From Clostridium sp. CAG:590 (lineage in GTDB: Bacteria; Bacillota; Clostridia; Lachnospirales; Lachnospiraceae): a DNA stretch of 12,067 bases. Shown in pieces: positions 1-8,286 of the stretch. The stretch covers positions 16,316 to 28,382 of the forward strand of contig HF987862.1 in assembly GCA_000431135.1 (NCBI GenBank), written 5' to 3'. The first letter of the stretch is position 1, and each line of letters opens with the position of its first letter. The notes below the pieces were generated by a model, which saw nothing but the letters and a program-made list of their open reading frames with translations, ran no database searches and was not told the DNA's origin. A program made the translations under genes and the position numbers.

Positions 1-475
1 GTATGGAGGGGGAGCAGCATCCTCTGTTACAAAGAATAATAGTTCGGAAATCAGCACCGATACGCATTTAGTCGCCTATGTGGATGGAAGTTATGAGCAT
101 AGCATGCGGCAGTATGCGTATGGGTGCGTTTTGGTGCTTGCAGAAGATACGGTGACTTTGAATGGCAGCGGGAATGAGGAAGATTATGTCACCATGCGTA
201 ACGTGGCCGGTGAGATCTTAGGAAGCGAGCATGCAATCCGGTGGGCGGTGGAGCATGGTTATTCGTCCATCACGATCTATTACGATTATGAAGGAATTGA
301 GAAATGGGCAAACGGTATCTGGAAAGCGAATAAGGCAGGTACACAGCGTTATAAAGAATTTGTGGCAAAGCAGCGTGAAAAGATAGATATTTCCTTTTCA
401 AAGGTTGCGGCGCATACCGGAGTCAAGTATAATGAAATGGCGGACCAGCTTGCCAAGGCGGCACTGGGATTATAG
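1..475 (+). CDS. rnhA: Ribonuclease HI, C-terminal part (5' end outside window)
   Basis: RNase HI cuts the RNA strand of RNA-DNA hybrids in the cytoplasm. The reading frame is open from base 2, so the gene begins upstream; the GTG at 80 is an internal valine of the first strand (AYVDGSY), not a start. All four acidic catalytic positions are visible: Asp in VDGSY (83-85), Glu in AGEILG (212-214), Asp in YYDYEG (284-286) and Asp in ADQLAK (443-445). The mobile-loop His is in AAHTG. The Ser/Thr-rich stretch before the domain (GGGAASSVTKNNSS) looks like the linker that, in many clostridial RNases HI, follows an N-terminal hybrid-binding domain; that domain would lie outside the window. Stop TAG at 473-475 overlaps the ribosome site of deoC ten bases downstream, so the two are probably co-transcribed. 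Confidence 0.9.
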   Translation, partial: YGGGAASSVTKNNSSEISTDTHLVAYVDGSYEHSMRQYAYGCVLVLAEDTVTLNGSGNEEDYVTMRNVAGEILGSEHAIRWAVEHGYSSITIYYDYEGIEKWANGIWKANKAGTQRYKEFVAKQREKIDISFSKVAAHTGVKYNEMADQLAKAALGL

Positions 476-485
476 GAGGATAGAT

Positions 486-1190
486 ATGGAATTCAGTAAA
501 TATTTTGATCATACGATCTTGAAGGCAGATGCAACAGAACAGCAGGTGGAGGCAATCTGTAAGGAAGCGAAAGAATATAATTTTGCATCGGTATGTGTGA
601 ACAGTTGCCGCACCAAACAGGTGGCAGACTATCTGGAGGGTACAGACATTGCAGTCTGTACGGTAGTAGGATTTCCGCTCGGTGCGATGAGTACAAGAGG
701 CAAGAAATTTGAGACATTGGCAGCCATTGAGAGTGGTGCAACGGAGATTGATATGGTGATCAATGTTGGAGCAGTCAAGGATGAGGACTGGCGGTATGTA
801 CAGGAGGATATCGAGCAGGTAAAGGAAGTCTGCCGGCATAATACGATGGGGAAAGAGGTTATCCTGAAAGTCATTATTGAGACCTGTCTGTTGACAGAGG
901 CAGAGAAGATTCGTGCTTGCGAAGCAGCAGTTGTTGCAGGGGCAGATTTTGTGAAGACTTCCACCGGATTCAGTACAGGTGGTGCAACGGTTGAAGATGT
1001 AGCATTGATGCGTAAGACGGTAGATGAGAAGACGGATGCCTTGGAGAAGGAGACGGGCAAGACCTATCAGAGAGTCCGGGTGAAAGCATCTGGTGGAATC
1101 CGGGATCTTGCAACAGCCAAAGCAATGATCAAAGCAGGGGCAGACCGCTTGGGGACTTCCGCAACTGTGGCAATTATGAAGGAGCAGTAA
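486..1190 (+). CDS. deoC: Deoxyribose-phosphate aldolase
   Basis: DERA splits 2-deoxyribose-5-phosphate into glyceraldehyde-3-phosphate and acetaldehyde, the last step of deoxynucleoside breakdown, in the cytosol. The 234-residue product has the normal family length. The Schiff-base lysine is Lys157 in FVKTSTGF, the second active-site lysine is Lys200 in VKASGGIR, and the catalytic Asp is Asp89 in EIDMVINVG. The frame is open back to 405, but ATG 486 is chosen because it follows the site TAGGAGGA (473-480) and starts the protein as MEFSKYFDHTIL, typical of the family; the upstream extension only overlaps the RNase H gene. No other deoxynucleoside genes are nearby, so here it sits as a single housekeeping gene. 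Confidence 0.96.
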   Translation: MEFSKYFDHTILKADATEQQVEAICKEAKEYNFASVCVNSCRTKQVADYLEGTDIAVCTVVGFPLGAMSTRGKKFETLAAIESGATEIDMVINVGAVKDEDWRYVQEDIEQVKEVCRHNTMGKEVILKVIIETCLLTEAEKIRACEAAVVAGADFVKTSTGFSTGGATVEDVALMRKTVDEKTDALEKETGKTYQRVRVKASGGIRDLATAKAMIKAGADRLGTSATVAIMKEQ

Positions 1191-1240
1191 GAATTTTCAA
1201 AGAAAGATGATACAGTATGGGTGGATAAGAAGGTATGTAA

Positions 1241-1272
1241 CAGGCTGTGCAAGAGAACTTTGTAACAGCCTG
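1241..1272 (+). other. Hairpin between deoC and the GH9 gene
   Basis: Eight-base perfect inverted repeat, CAGGCTGT (1241-1248) and ACAGCCTG (1265-1272), with a 16-base loop. It lies between deoC and the next ribosome site. There is no run of T after it (AATAAATAAG follows), so it is a poor intrinsic terminator; it could be a weak terminator or an mRNA-stabilising structure. The rest of 1191-1296 shows nothing else I can support. Confidence 0.4.
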
Positions 1273-1296
1273 AATAAATAAGAGGAGGAAGAAACT

Positions 1297-3615
1297 ATGA
1301 CAAGATGGAAAAGGGGTGTTGCGTTGTTGCTGGTAGCAGCAATGACCTGCAGCATTGCCGGGTGCAGTAGTAAGAAGGAAGAGAGTACGACGGCTACCAC
1401 AGAGGTAGAGACAACAGAGGAGGCAAAGGAGGATACGACCACGGAAGAGAGTACACAGGAAGTAGCAAGCACAGATGGAAACATGATCCGCAACGGTGAT
1501 TTCTCAAATGGAGTGGGTAACTTTTCCAGTTACACAAATGGCGGTCAGATGACAATGGATGTCAATGATGATGGAGAGCTTCAGATCGATATTGCCAAGA
1601 CAGGAAGTGTGGAACATGGCGTACAGGTATATTATGATGGATTTGAGCTGCGCGAGGGTGGTGTGTATACATTTTCTTTTGATGTACATAGTACGGTAGA
1701 GCGTGATATTGCCTGGCGTGTACAGGTAAATGGTGGCGATTATCATGCATATGCAACAGAGACAGTAAGCGTAGGACCGGATGTACAGCATGTAGAGTCT
1801 GAATTTACAATGGAAGAGGCAAATGATCCAGCACCGAGACTTTGCTTTAACTTAGGATTGTTACAGTCGATGAAGGATGCCGGCATGGATGGAAGTTCTT
1901 TGGGTGAACATTCCATTTACTTAGACAACTTGTCGTTGACGGTTAAGGATGACAGCCAGATGGCGGCCGATACAGAGGCAGTGGAAGCACCGAAGGTGAA
2001 AGTCAATCAGATCGGATATGCAACTGCCGATAAGAAGACGGTTATCTTCTCGGATCTGGATGAGGATGACACGACATTTCAGGTGATCAATGTTGACACG
2101 AACAAGAGCGTGTACGATGGCAAGATTAGTGAGAGAGCTTTGAATGTATCTGCGAATGAGTGGAATAATAATGGAGATTTCTCAGATGTGAAGGACAAGG
2201 GAACTTATAAGATTGTTACCGGCAAAGGAGAAGAGTCTTATGCGTTTACCATTGGAGACGGCATTTATGATGACGCATTTAAGAGTATTGTGAAGATGTT
2301 ATATCTGCAAAGATGTGGTATGGAGCTTACAAGTGATAAAGCAGGTGAGTTCGCACATCCGGTGTGCCATAATACACAGGCAACTGTTTACGGAACAAGC
2401 AAGAAGGTAGATGTGAGTGGTGGCTGGCATGATGCGGGAGATTATGGCCGATATGTGGTATCCGGTGCCAAAACGGTAGCGGATCTGCTGCTTGCATTTG
2501 AGAAGCAGGGTGGTAAGATTCATGCAAAGGATGCCGATAATTTTGATATTCCGGAAAGTAATAATGGAGTAAATGATCTGATCGATGAGGTAAAATATGA
2601 ACTGGACTGGATGCTGAAAATGCAGGATAGCAGCGGTGGTGTGTATCACAAAGTAACCTGTAAGGTGTTCCCAGAGACAGTAATGCCACAGGATGAGACA
2701 GACGAGTTGATCCTGTCGCCGATCTCGAATACAGCAACCGGAGATTTTGCAGCGGTAATGGCATTGGCAAGTCGTATCTATACAGAATATGGTGACAGCA
2801 GCGATAAGGCATACGCAAAGATATGTCTTGATGCGGCAAAGAAAGCATGGAGTTATTTAGAAAAGAATAAAGATGCGGATGGGTTCAAGAATCCGGAAGA
2901 TATTGTAACCGGAGAATATCCGGATGGAAGAAGCACAGATGAAGCTTTCTGGGCAGCAGCAGAATTATATAAGACAACAGGGGATGACACATACAAAAAA
3001 GCATTGTCAGAGTATGTAAGTGATTCTGCCAACCTTACCGGGCTTGGCTGGGCGAGTGTTGGAGCTTATGGATCATATGCGGTTCTTACAAATGACAAGC
3101 TGTTGACTGATAGCACAAATCTCACAAAAGATGTAAGAAATGCCATGGTTGCAGCAGCTGATGAAGCGGTGGCAATAAGTAAAGAGAATGGTTACATGGT
3201 AAACCGGGAGAGAAGTTACGAGTGGGGTTCTAATATGGGAATTGCCAATACCGGTATGTTGCTTTTGATGGTAAATGACATTAGTCCCAAGGAAGAATAT
3301 GTAACATATGCAAAACAGCATTTAAACTATCTGATGGGTGTCAATGCGACAGGATATTGTTTTGTTACCGGATGTGGTACATTATCACCGGAGCATCCAC
3401 ACCACAGACCGTCCGAGGTACTGGAAAAATGTATGCCGGGTATGTTAGTTGGTGGACCGGATAATGGGATGGAAGATCCATATGCCAAGGCAGTATTTTT
3501 AAATACGGCTCCGGCAAAATGCTATGTGGATAATGCACAGAGCTACTCAACAAATGAGGTTACAATTTACTGGAATTCACCACTCATTTATCTGATGGTG
3601 GCAAGTCAGAAGTAG
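1297..3615 (+). CDS. Cell-anchored GH9 endoglucanase with CBM4/9-like module
   Basis: Predicted to hydrolyse internal beta-1,4-glucan bonds of cellulose or related glucans at the cell surface. The 772-residue protein starts with a lipoprotein signal peptide ending in IAGC (lipid-attached Cys23), then a Thr/Glu-rich linker (about 24-58), a jelly-roll CBM4/9-like domain (about 62-217, opening with the NGDFSNG motif), a CelD-type Ig-like domain (about 232-319, KVNQIGY) and a GH9 catalytic barrel (about 323-770). Catalytic residues are visible: Asp379 and Asp382 in GGWHDAGDYGRY, the HHRPSE motif at 702-707, and the proton donor Glu754 in STNEVTIYWNSP. ATG 1297 follows the site AGAGGAGG (1281-1288). 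There is no dockerin or SLH domain, so attachment is by lipid. GH9 family assignment is firm; exact substrate is inferred. Confidence 0.94.
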   Translation: MTRWKRGVALLLVAAMTCSIAGCSSKKEESTTATTEVETTEEAKEDTTTEESTQEVASTDGNMIRNGDFSNGVGNFSSYTNGGQMTMDVNDDGELQIDIAKTGSVEHGVQVYYDGFELREGGVYTFSFDVHSTVERDIAWRVQVNGGDYHAYATETVSVGPDVQHVESEFTMEEANDPAPRLCFNLGLLQSMKDAGMDGSSLGEHSIYLDNLSLTVKDDSQMAADTEAVEAPKVKVNQIGYATADKKTVIFSDLDEDDTTFQVINVDTNKSVYDGKISERALNVSANEWNNNGDFSDVKDKGTYKIVTGKGEESYAFTIGDGIYDDAFKSIVKMLYLQRCGMELTSDKAGEFAHPVCHNTQATVYGTSKKVDVSGGWHDAGDYGRYVVSGAKTVADLLLAFEKQGGKIHAKDADNFDIPESNNGVNDLIDEVKYELDWMLKMQDSSGGVYHKVTCKVFPETVMPQDETDELILSPISNTATGDFAAVMALASRIYTEYGDSSDKAYAKICLDAAKKAWSYLEKNKDADGFKNPEDIVTGEYPDGRSTDEAFWAAAELYKTTGDDTYKKALSEYVSDSANLTGLGWASVGAYGSYAVLTNDKLLTDSTNLTKDVRNAMVAAADEAVAISKENGYMVNRERSYEWGSNMGIANTGMLLLMVNDISPKEEYVTYAKQHLNYLMGVNATGYCFVTGCGTLSPEHPHHRPSEVLEKCMPGMLVGGPDNGMEDPYAKAVFLNTAPAKCYVDNAQSYSTNEVTIYWNSPLIYLMVASQK

Positions 3616-3636
3616 ACGGAAAGGAAATAGAGAGTT

Positions 3637-4539
3637 ATGAAGATAGGTAGTCATGTAGGAATGTCAGGAAAAGAAATGATGCTGGGTTCTGTGAAAGAGG
3701 CACTTTCTTATGGTGCAAATACATTTATGTTATATACAGGTGCACCGCAGAATACAAGGCGAAAGGATGTCAGCGAGTTGTGTATTAACGAGGCACAGGC
3801 ACTTATGAAAGAGCATGGAATCGATGAATTTGTCGTACATGCACCGTATATCATTAATCTGGCAAACTGCGTGAAACCGGAGACCTATCAGATTGCAGTT
3901 GAATTCTTAGAGGTGGAGCTGCAACGGACCGAGGCAATGGGGTCAAAGACATTGGTGCTTCATCCGGGTTCCCATGTCGGGGAAGGTGTAGAGGCCGGAG
4001 TTGCCCAGATTATCAAGGGAATCAATTCGGTACTGACCAAGGATACGAATGTGCATATCGCCTTAGAGACAATGGCTGGAAAAGGCAGCGAGATTGGAAG
4101 AAGTTTTGAAGAGCTGGCGATGATCTATGATGGTGTTGTCTATAATGATAAGCTGCGTGTCTGCTTTGATACCTGTCATACGAGTGATGCCGGATATGAT
4201 ATCATTCATGATTACGCTGGTGTGATGGAGCAGTTTGACCGGATTATCGGCAAAGATCAGATTGCCGTATTCCATATCAATGATAGTAAGAATGAACCGG
4301 GAGCAGGCAAGGATCGACATGAGAATTTTGGCTTTGGTCACATTGGCTTTGATGCTTTGATGCAGGTGGTAAAGGATGAGAATTTTGCCGCAATTCCAAA
4401 GATCTTAGAGACACCATATGTGAAAGATCCGGAGAATGCAAAGAAGTCTTATCCGCCGTATGCGTATGAGATTGCAATGATCCGAAATGGAGTGTTTGAT
4501 CCGGATATGATTGAGAAGATATTGAGGGATAATCAATAG
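3637..4539 (+). CDS. nfo: Endonuclease IV (AP endonuclease)
   Basis: Endonuclease IV cuts DNA 5' of abasic sites in base excision repair and uses three metal ions. The 300-residue product is slightly longer than the E. coli enzyme, as is common in Firmicutes. The metal ligands line up: His68 (VVHAPY), His109 (LVLHPGSH), Glu144 (IALETMAG), Asp178 and His181 (VCFDTCHTSDAGYD), His213 (VFHINDSK), Asp226 and His228 (KDRHENFG) and Glu258 (ILETP). ATG 3637 follows a modest GGAAAGGA site (3618-3625). The gap to the GH9 stop is only 21 bases, so the two genes are probably on one transcript although their functions are unrelated. The hairpin at 4586-4623 ends the unit. Confidence 0.95.
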   Translation: MKIGSHVGMSGKEMMLGSVKEALSYGANTFMLYTGAPQNTRRKDVSELCINEAQALMKEHGIDEFVVHAPYIINLANCVKPETYQIAVEFLEVELQRTEAMGSKTLVLHPGSHVGEGVEAGVAQIIKGINSVLTKDTNVHIALETMAGKGSEIGRSFEELAMIYDGVVYNDKLRVCFDTCHTSDAGYDIIHDYAGVMEQFDRIIGKDQIAVFHINDSKNEPGAGKDRHENFGFGHIGFDALMQVVKDENFAAIPKILETPYVKDPENAKKSYPPYAYEIAMIRNGVFDPDMIEKILRDNQ

Positions 4540-4585
4540 ATTAAAAAACGAAAAGTGGAATCATATTGATTCGGTTGATATTGGT

Positions 4586-4623
4586 AATGCCCGGAATAAA
4601 TCGTGTGGTTTATTCCGGGCATT
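4586..4623. terminator. Bidirectional hairpin terminator between convergent genes
   Basis: Perfect 15-base stem AATGCCCGGAATAAA (4586-4600) and its reverse complement (4609-4623) with the 8-base loop TCGTGTGG. It lies between the nfo stop (4539) and the stop of the convergent lipoprotein gene (4640). The AAT/ATT ends of the stem supply a short T run on the + strand, but there is no long T tail on either side. Position and stem strength make a shared terminator the best reading. Confidence 0.75.
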
Positions 4624-4639
4624 GTGATGTAATGGAGTA

Positions 4640-5863
4640 TTATCGATGTTCATTTATATAGGTTTCACAACGTTTCTGAATAATTTGTACGGTTTCGTCT
4701 AGGTTTTTCTTACCTTGAAAATATTTTTCGGCTTCATCCCAGATGATGTCATTCATTAAAGTGTCTTCGGATCGATCGCGTTTATGTGTGCGTGATATGA
4801 TTTTTTTTAATTCGTCGACGTCCTGTTTATATTCTGGTGTATCAGCTATAGATTCTGCAATTTTTTCTTCGTAACAGTCTGTTCGGCTTGGCCAATCACA
4901 GAATATATTGTTTTGTTGAAAATCTTTAGTCATAAACATCCGCATGAATGACCAAGCACCTTCTTTTTTCTTTGACTTTGCATTCATACCAAGCATAGTG
5001 TTGAACTTCATATAAGTACCGTCGCGGTCGTCGCAAGGATATCCGATGTAGTTGATTTCATCCCGAAACATTTCACGATTATATTCCATATTTTGCAAGT
5101 CTACCTCTGTCAATACAAATAATTCTTTTCCGGAGGATACCAGTTCTGGCTCTTCTGTTTCATAGTCGGTTAAATTTGTTTCTCCCCATTCATTGCAAAT
5201 TTGTAAAATGGTTCGGAATTGTTCCCCATCAAAGGAACAGCTTCCGGTATTCCAATCTACATAGTCACCGAGGTTATAGCAGCATAGGGTTGTGAGCAAG
5301 TGTCCCTTGTATTGGCTATAAAATGGTTGAATATCTTTATTTTGTTGTGAATCTAATAGTTCTTTGAATTCTGGTATGGTATATCCGGTTGCATTTTTTG
5401 TTAGGTTTTTTCCAGCACCGATTGTAAATACCGCAAAACCCGGTGAAGTGAAATATAAATCATTGTTTACCTTCATGGTTTCGTATACATTTGGTATAAG
5501 ATCATTTACAGAACATTCGGGATCTTTTTCAAAGTATGGTGTAAGTTCCTCCAGTAGACCTTTCTCTACATATTGCTCTAATGGTAATGTGTTCAAAAAA
5601 ATAATGTCGGGTGTAGAATTAGTCATGATATCCATAATCATTTTGTCAAGGGCATCATCTTTATCTCCATAATTTTTTATTACAACTTGATAGTTGTTTT
5701 GGGAATGGTTATAGGTGGCAACAGCTTCCTCTATAGATTGACCACCACCTGAGAGGACGCCAAGTACAATTGTGTGATCGTCATATTGTTCCTTTTTGTT
5801 GCAACCTATCAGTAAGAAGATGAGTAAAAAACATATTCCGATTTCAATGTAATACTTTTTCAT
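4640..5863 (-). CDS. Solute-binding lipoprotein of the ABC operon
   Basis: The 407-residue protein begins with a lipoprotein signal peptide ending LLIGC (lipid-attached Cys21) and continues as a family-1-type (sugar-like) extracellular solute-binding protein: an IVLGVLSGGG first strand, TPDIIFLNT, and the typical C-terminal helix region EKYFQGKKNLDETVQIIQKR. I chose ATG 5863 over the in-frame GTG 5881 because GGGAGG lies just before it and the signal peptide then starts MKKYY. It is the last gene of the minus-strand operon, 14 bases after the ATPase stop. Such proteins normally feed importers with MalF/G-type permeases; here the neighbours look like an exporter (BcrA/LanF type). It may therefore act as a surface receptor or immunity-like binding protein rather than a sugar scavenger. 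The ligand cannot be told from sequence. Confidence 0.82.
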   Translation of the reverse strand: MKKYYIEIGICFLLIFLLIGCNKKEQYDDHTIVLGVLSGGGQSIEEAVATYNHSQNNYQVVIKNYGDKDDALDKMIMDIMTNSTPDIIFLNTLPLEQYVEKGLLEELTPYFEKDPECSVNDLIPNVYETMKVNNDLYFTSPGFAVFTIGAGKNLTKNATGYTIPEFKELLDSQQNKDIQPFYSQYKGHLLTTLCCYNLGDYVDWNTGSCSFDGEQFRTILQICNEWGETNLTDYETEEPELVSSGKELFVLTEVDLQNMEYNREMFRDEINYIGYPCDDRDGTYMKFNTMLGMNAKSKKKEGAWSFMRMFMTKDFQQNNIFCDWPSRTDCYEEKIAESIADTPEYKQDVDELKKIISRTHKRDRSEDTLMNDIIWDEAEKYFQGKKNLDETVQIIQKRCETYINEHR

Positions 5864-5877
5864 AAAAGGCCTCCCTG

Positions 5878-6525
5878 TCACTTTACTTTTGTAAGAATGC
5901 CGGCTTCCATTTCGTAAACCTCATCACAGAGAACTTGAATATCCTCGGCATTATGTGATGCAATTAAGATAGTTTTATCCTGTCGCTTAAGTTCGAGTAG
6001 AAGATTACGAATATCTTCTACACCTTGCTTATCAAGTCCATTCATAGGTTCATCTAATACCAATACCTGCGGATCTTCTAAAATTGCTTGAGCTAACCCT
6101 AATCTTTGTCGCATTCCGAGAGAATATTTTTTTACTGGTTTATGGTCTTTTTCGTCTAGACCTACCAGATGAATACATTCTACGATTCGTTCCTTTGTAG
6201 CTCCGCCGGATATGTTGGCGAGAATTTTTAGATTTTGATAGGCTGAATAATGAGGAATGAAACCAGGTGTCTCGATAATAACACCCATATGTCCGGAAAA
6301 ATCAGTATCTTTTCCAATTTGTTCTCCAATTACGTCAATTTTTCCATGTGTTGGAATAATAAATCCGGAAATACATTTAAATAATAATGTTTTGCCGGAA
6401 CCGTTTCTTCCGATAATTCCATAAATTTTACCATAGTTAAAGTTCACGGATATATTTTTTAGTAACTCTTGTTTTTCTATTGTCAGTCCTACTTCATGTA
6501 ATTCTACGGCATATACTTCTTCCAT
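5878..6525 (-). CDS. ABC transporter ATPase, BcrA/LanF-like with E-loop
   Basis: Cytoplasmic ATP-hydrolysing subunit of an ABC exporter, 215 residues. Walker A is GRNGSGKT (39-46), the signature SLGMRQR (135-141), Walker B VLVLDEP (154-160) with catalytic Glu159, and the switch His191. The Q-loop position holds Glu85 in MGVIIETPGF instead of Gln. This E-loop is a known mark of lantibiotic-immunity (LanF) and bacitracin-type (BcrA) ATPases, which pump peptides away from the membrane. ATG 6525 follows TAGGAGG (6540-6534), and the stop of the upstream permease lies in that same site. The two permeases just upstream are the expected partners, giving a LanFEG-like set. The protected or exported substrate is unknown. 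Confidence 0.9.
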   Translation of the reverse strand: MEEVYAVELHEVGLTIEKQELLKNISVNFNYGKIYGIIGRNGSGKTLLFKCISGFIIPTHGKIDVIGEQIGKDTDFSGHMGVIIETPGFIPHYSAYQNLKILANISGGATKERIVECIHLVGLDEKDHKPVKKYSLGMRQRLGLAQAILEDPQVLVLDEPMNGLDKQGVEDIRNLLLELKRQDKTILIASHNAEDIQVLCDEVYEMEAGILTKVK

Positions 6526-6537
6526 ATTATTTTCCTC

Positions 6538-7413
6538 CTATAGATTATCAGATACATAGATTGGTACTTTGCGAACCTTCCAGAATAAAAATCCATATAA
6601 GAAAAGTATCAGCAGTGCAAAATATGCAATTGAGTAACCATCTGTAAGAAGTGTTTCTTGTAAAATATATTTGTAATGCCAACCCAATTTGCTGTTTGCA
6701 TATGGAAAGATCCACATTATGTTGCTTAAAGATTGATTTGTAATCCAACCGCCAACAAGTAAGGCAATATTCAATACCATACCGAGATTGTGTTTTTGTA
6801 ATACATTACTTAATAAAAAGATGCTGGATATGGTAAGTCCTAATAATACATTTAGTAATATAGTATATCCAAATGCTTCATATGGTCGATAATGTGTATA
6901 TAATCCAGCATCCAGCACCTTGTCTTCACCGACAGACATAAGTTGTGTGTTGTAGTAATATTTCATTTTTCTTGTATAGAGACTCCAACCATTAAATATG
7001 AAACTTTGTTTCTGACATATTATAAGCGACATGACGAAAATGCTACTTATATATGCGGCAGATATCAAAATAGCAAACAGGCAATTTCCCCAAATCCAAT
7101 TAGTGCGCCCACATCTTATAATCGTAAAAGTATAATGAGAATTTGATTTTGGATAATCGCAAAATATCACTAAAAATGTTAGCGGAATTAGAAGAGCCTC
7201 CCATTTTGAATTGCAAAAGGCAATAAATGGTTCCACAATATTCAAGGATTCACCAATTGTATTAGATAAGTGAAGCATTGGGAGCAGGATACGCTCTGTG
7301 ATACATATGTATGAGAATATAATCAAATATATCTTAGGACTTCTTACAAACTCAACCCAGTTAAGACGTATAATATTCCATATTTTATGTTTTCGAGTTT
7401 TCTTAATACGCAA
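6538..7413 (-). CDS. ABC-2 type permease, second of pair
   Basis: Integral membrane protein of 291 residues with about six hydrophobic segments (about 28-46, 71-87, 110-133, 182-203, 211-228 and 260-278) and a basic N-terminus. The layout matches LanE/LanG or BcrB-type ABC-2 permeases, although sequence similarity at the family level is only inferred. The start is TTG 7413, preceded by GGGGGGT; no suitable ATG exists until well inside the first helices, so the TTG is accepted. It overlaps the end of the upstream permease by 11 bases, which suggests coupled translation, and ends within the ATPase ribosome site. It is not an obvious duplicate of the other permease, consistent with a heterodimeric channel. 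Confidence 0.82.
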   Translation of the reverse strand: MRIKKTRKHKIWNIIRLNWVEFVRSPKIYLIIFSYICITERILLPMLHLSNTIGESLNIVEPFIAFCNSKWEALLIPLTFLVIFCDYPKSNSHYTFTIIRCGRTNWIWGNCLFAILISAAYISSIFVMSLIICQKQSFIFNGWSLYTRKMKYYYNTQLMSVGEDKVLDAGLYTHYRPYEAFGYTILLNVLLGLTISSIFLLSNVLQKHNLGMVLNIALLVGGWITNQSLSNIMWIFPYANSKLGWHYKYILQETLLTDGYSIAYFALLILFLYGFLFWKVRKVPIYVSDNL

Positions 7414-8284
7414 GACAGTCTACCCCCCGTTCTAATAGTTGTACAAATATATCTTCTGCTATTGCGATTATAAATACTGACAAGCTGATGAGTGTGATCA
7501 TGGATGGCACATGTGTAAGCCATATCGTTGGAGATAGATATTCTGCCCATCCAAAGCCTTGTTCAGTTAACGAATTTGATGTTTTGACAAGGATGTACAA
7601 GACCATACATGGTACACATAATGAAAAGTATTTGTTTTTGGTGCCAGCTGCAAGTAAGAATGATACTAATCCTTCTAATAGCATAACAAAAAGGATTACC
7701 ATATCGTTGTGAATAATCGGATACAGGTAATGCCAGATGACAGGATCTACGGTATTTGTATAGTTTTTTTGCCAGATTACTTTATATAACATAGCGGCTT
7801 CTTCATGTGGCAGATTATGTAGAGGAACGCAAGTTACTGCACAGAAGATAGTAAATAGAATCAATGCGGTAAGTCCGGTCATCAGAATACTTAAAATCCC
7901 GTAGCGAAATATTTTATGTATATATTTTTGACTTCCCATTCGAATAGCAGTACATCGTACAAAACCGGATTGAAAATCATCACAAAAAATTGTAACAAAT
8001 GTATATGAAGCGATAAAGGGAAAGAAGATTATTAACCATTCGCTTAGGTTGCTGATATCCGTGAGTTGAAAGACGGAGGTTGCAATTAATCCAGTATTAA
8101 TCCAGTGTTCTTTTCCAACCTCAAAAATTTCATATAAAAGTGTTCTTTCCGGTTCAGTTTCCATAAAGGAATTTTTCATGGTAAGCAGTATCAACATTAA
8201 AAGGATCATACAGATAAATCCCCAACCACTTATATATCGTCCACATCCATTCCACCATTTCTTATTTATATTTGTTTTGTTCAT
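7403..8284 (-). CDS. ABC-2 type permease, first of pair
   Basis: Integral membrane protein of 293 residues with about six hydrophobic segments (about 20-36, 82-100, 127-152, 194-214, 217-234 and 262-283). After the second helix comes CDDFQSGFVR, a loop pattern common in ABC-2 permeases of the bacitracin/lantibiotic-immunity class (acidic residue, then a Gly and basic residues, then a stretch leading to the third helix). ATG 8284 is chosen over the upstream in-frame TTG 8299 because GGGGAGG precedes it and the upstream lipoprotein stop (8287) is two bases away. Expected to pair with the next permease and the E-loop ATPase. Substrate unknown. Confidence 0.85.
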   Translation of the reverse strand: MNKTNINKKWWNGCGRYISGWGFICMILLMLILLTMKNSFMETEPERTLLYEIFEVGKEHWINTGLIATSVFQLTDISNLSEWLIIFFPFIASYTFVTIFCDDFQSGFVRCTAIRMGSQKYIHKIFRYGILSILMTGLTALILFTIFCAVTCVPLHNLPHEEAAMLYKVIWQKNYTNTVDPVIWHYLYPIIHNDMVILFVMLLEGLVSFLLAAGTKNKYFSLCVPCMVLYILVKTSNSLTEQGFGWAEYLSPTIWLTHVPSMITLISLSVFIIAIAEDIFVQLLERGVDCLAY

Positions 8285-8286
8285 TG

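Noticed and set aside
80..82. GTG 80 as the start of the RNase H gene
   Set aside because: It is the internal valine of AYVDGSY; the frame is open to the window edge and the first beta-strand would be cut.
629..1060. 143-residue minus-strand frame inside deoC
   Set aside because: Antisense shadow of a well-supported gene, with no ribosome site and no recognisable domain.
1241..1272. Hairpin after deoC as a true terminator
   Set aside because: Only eight base pairs with a large loop and no T run; recorded as a hairpin only.
5863..5881. GTG 5881 as start of the solute-binding lipoprotein
   Set aside because: It overlaps the ATPase stop and would add MTGRPF before a normal MKKYY signal peptide; ATG 5863 has the ribosome site.
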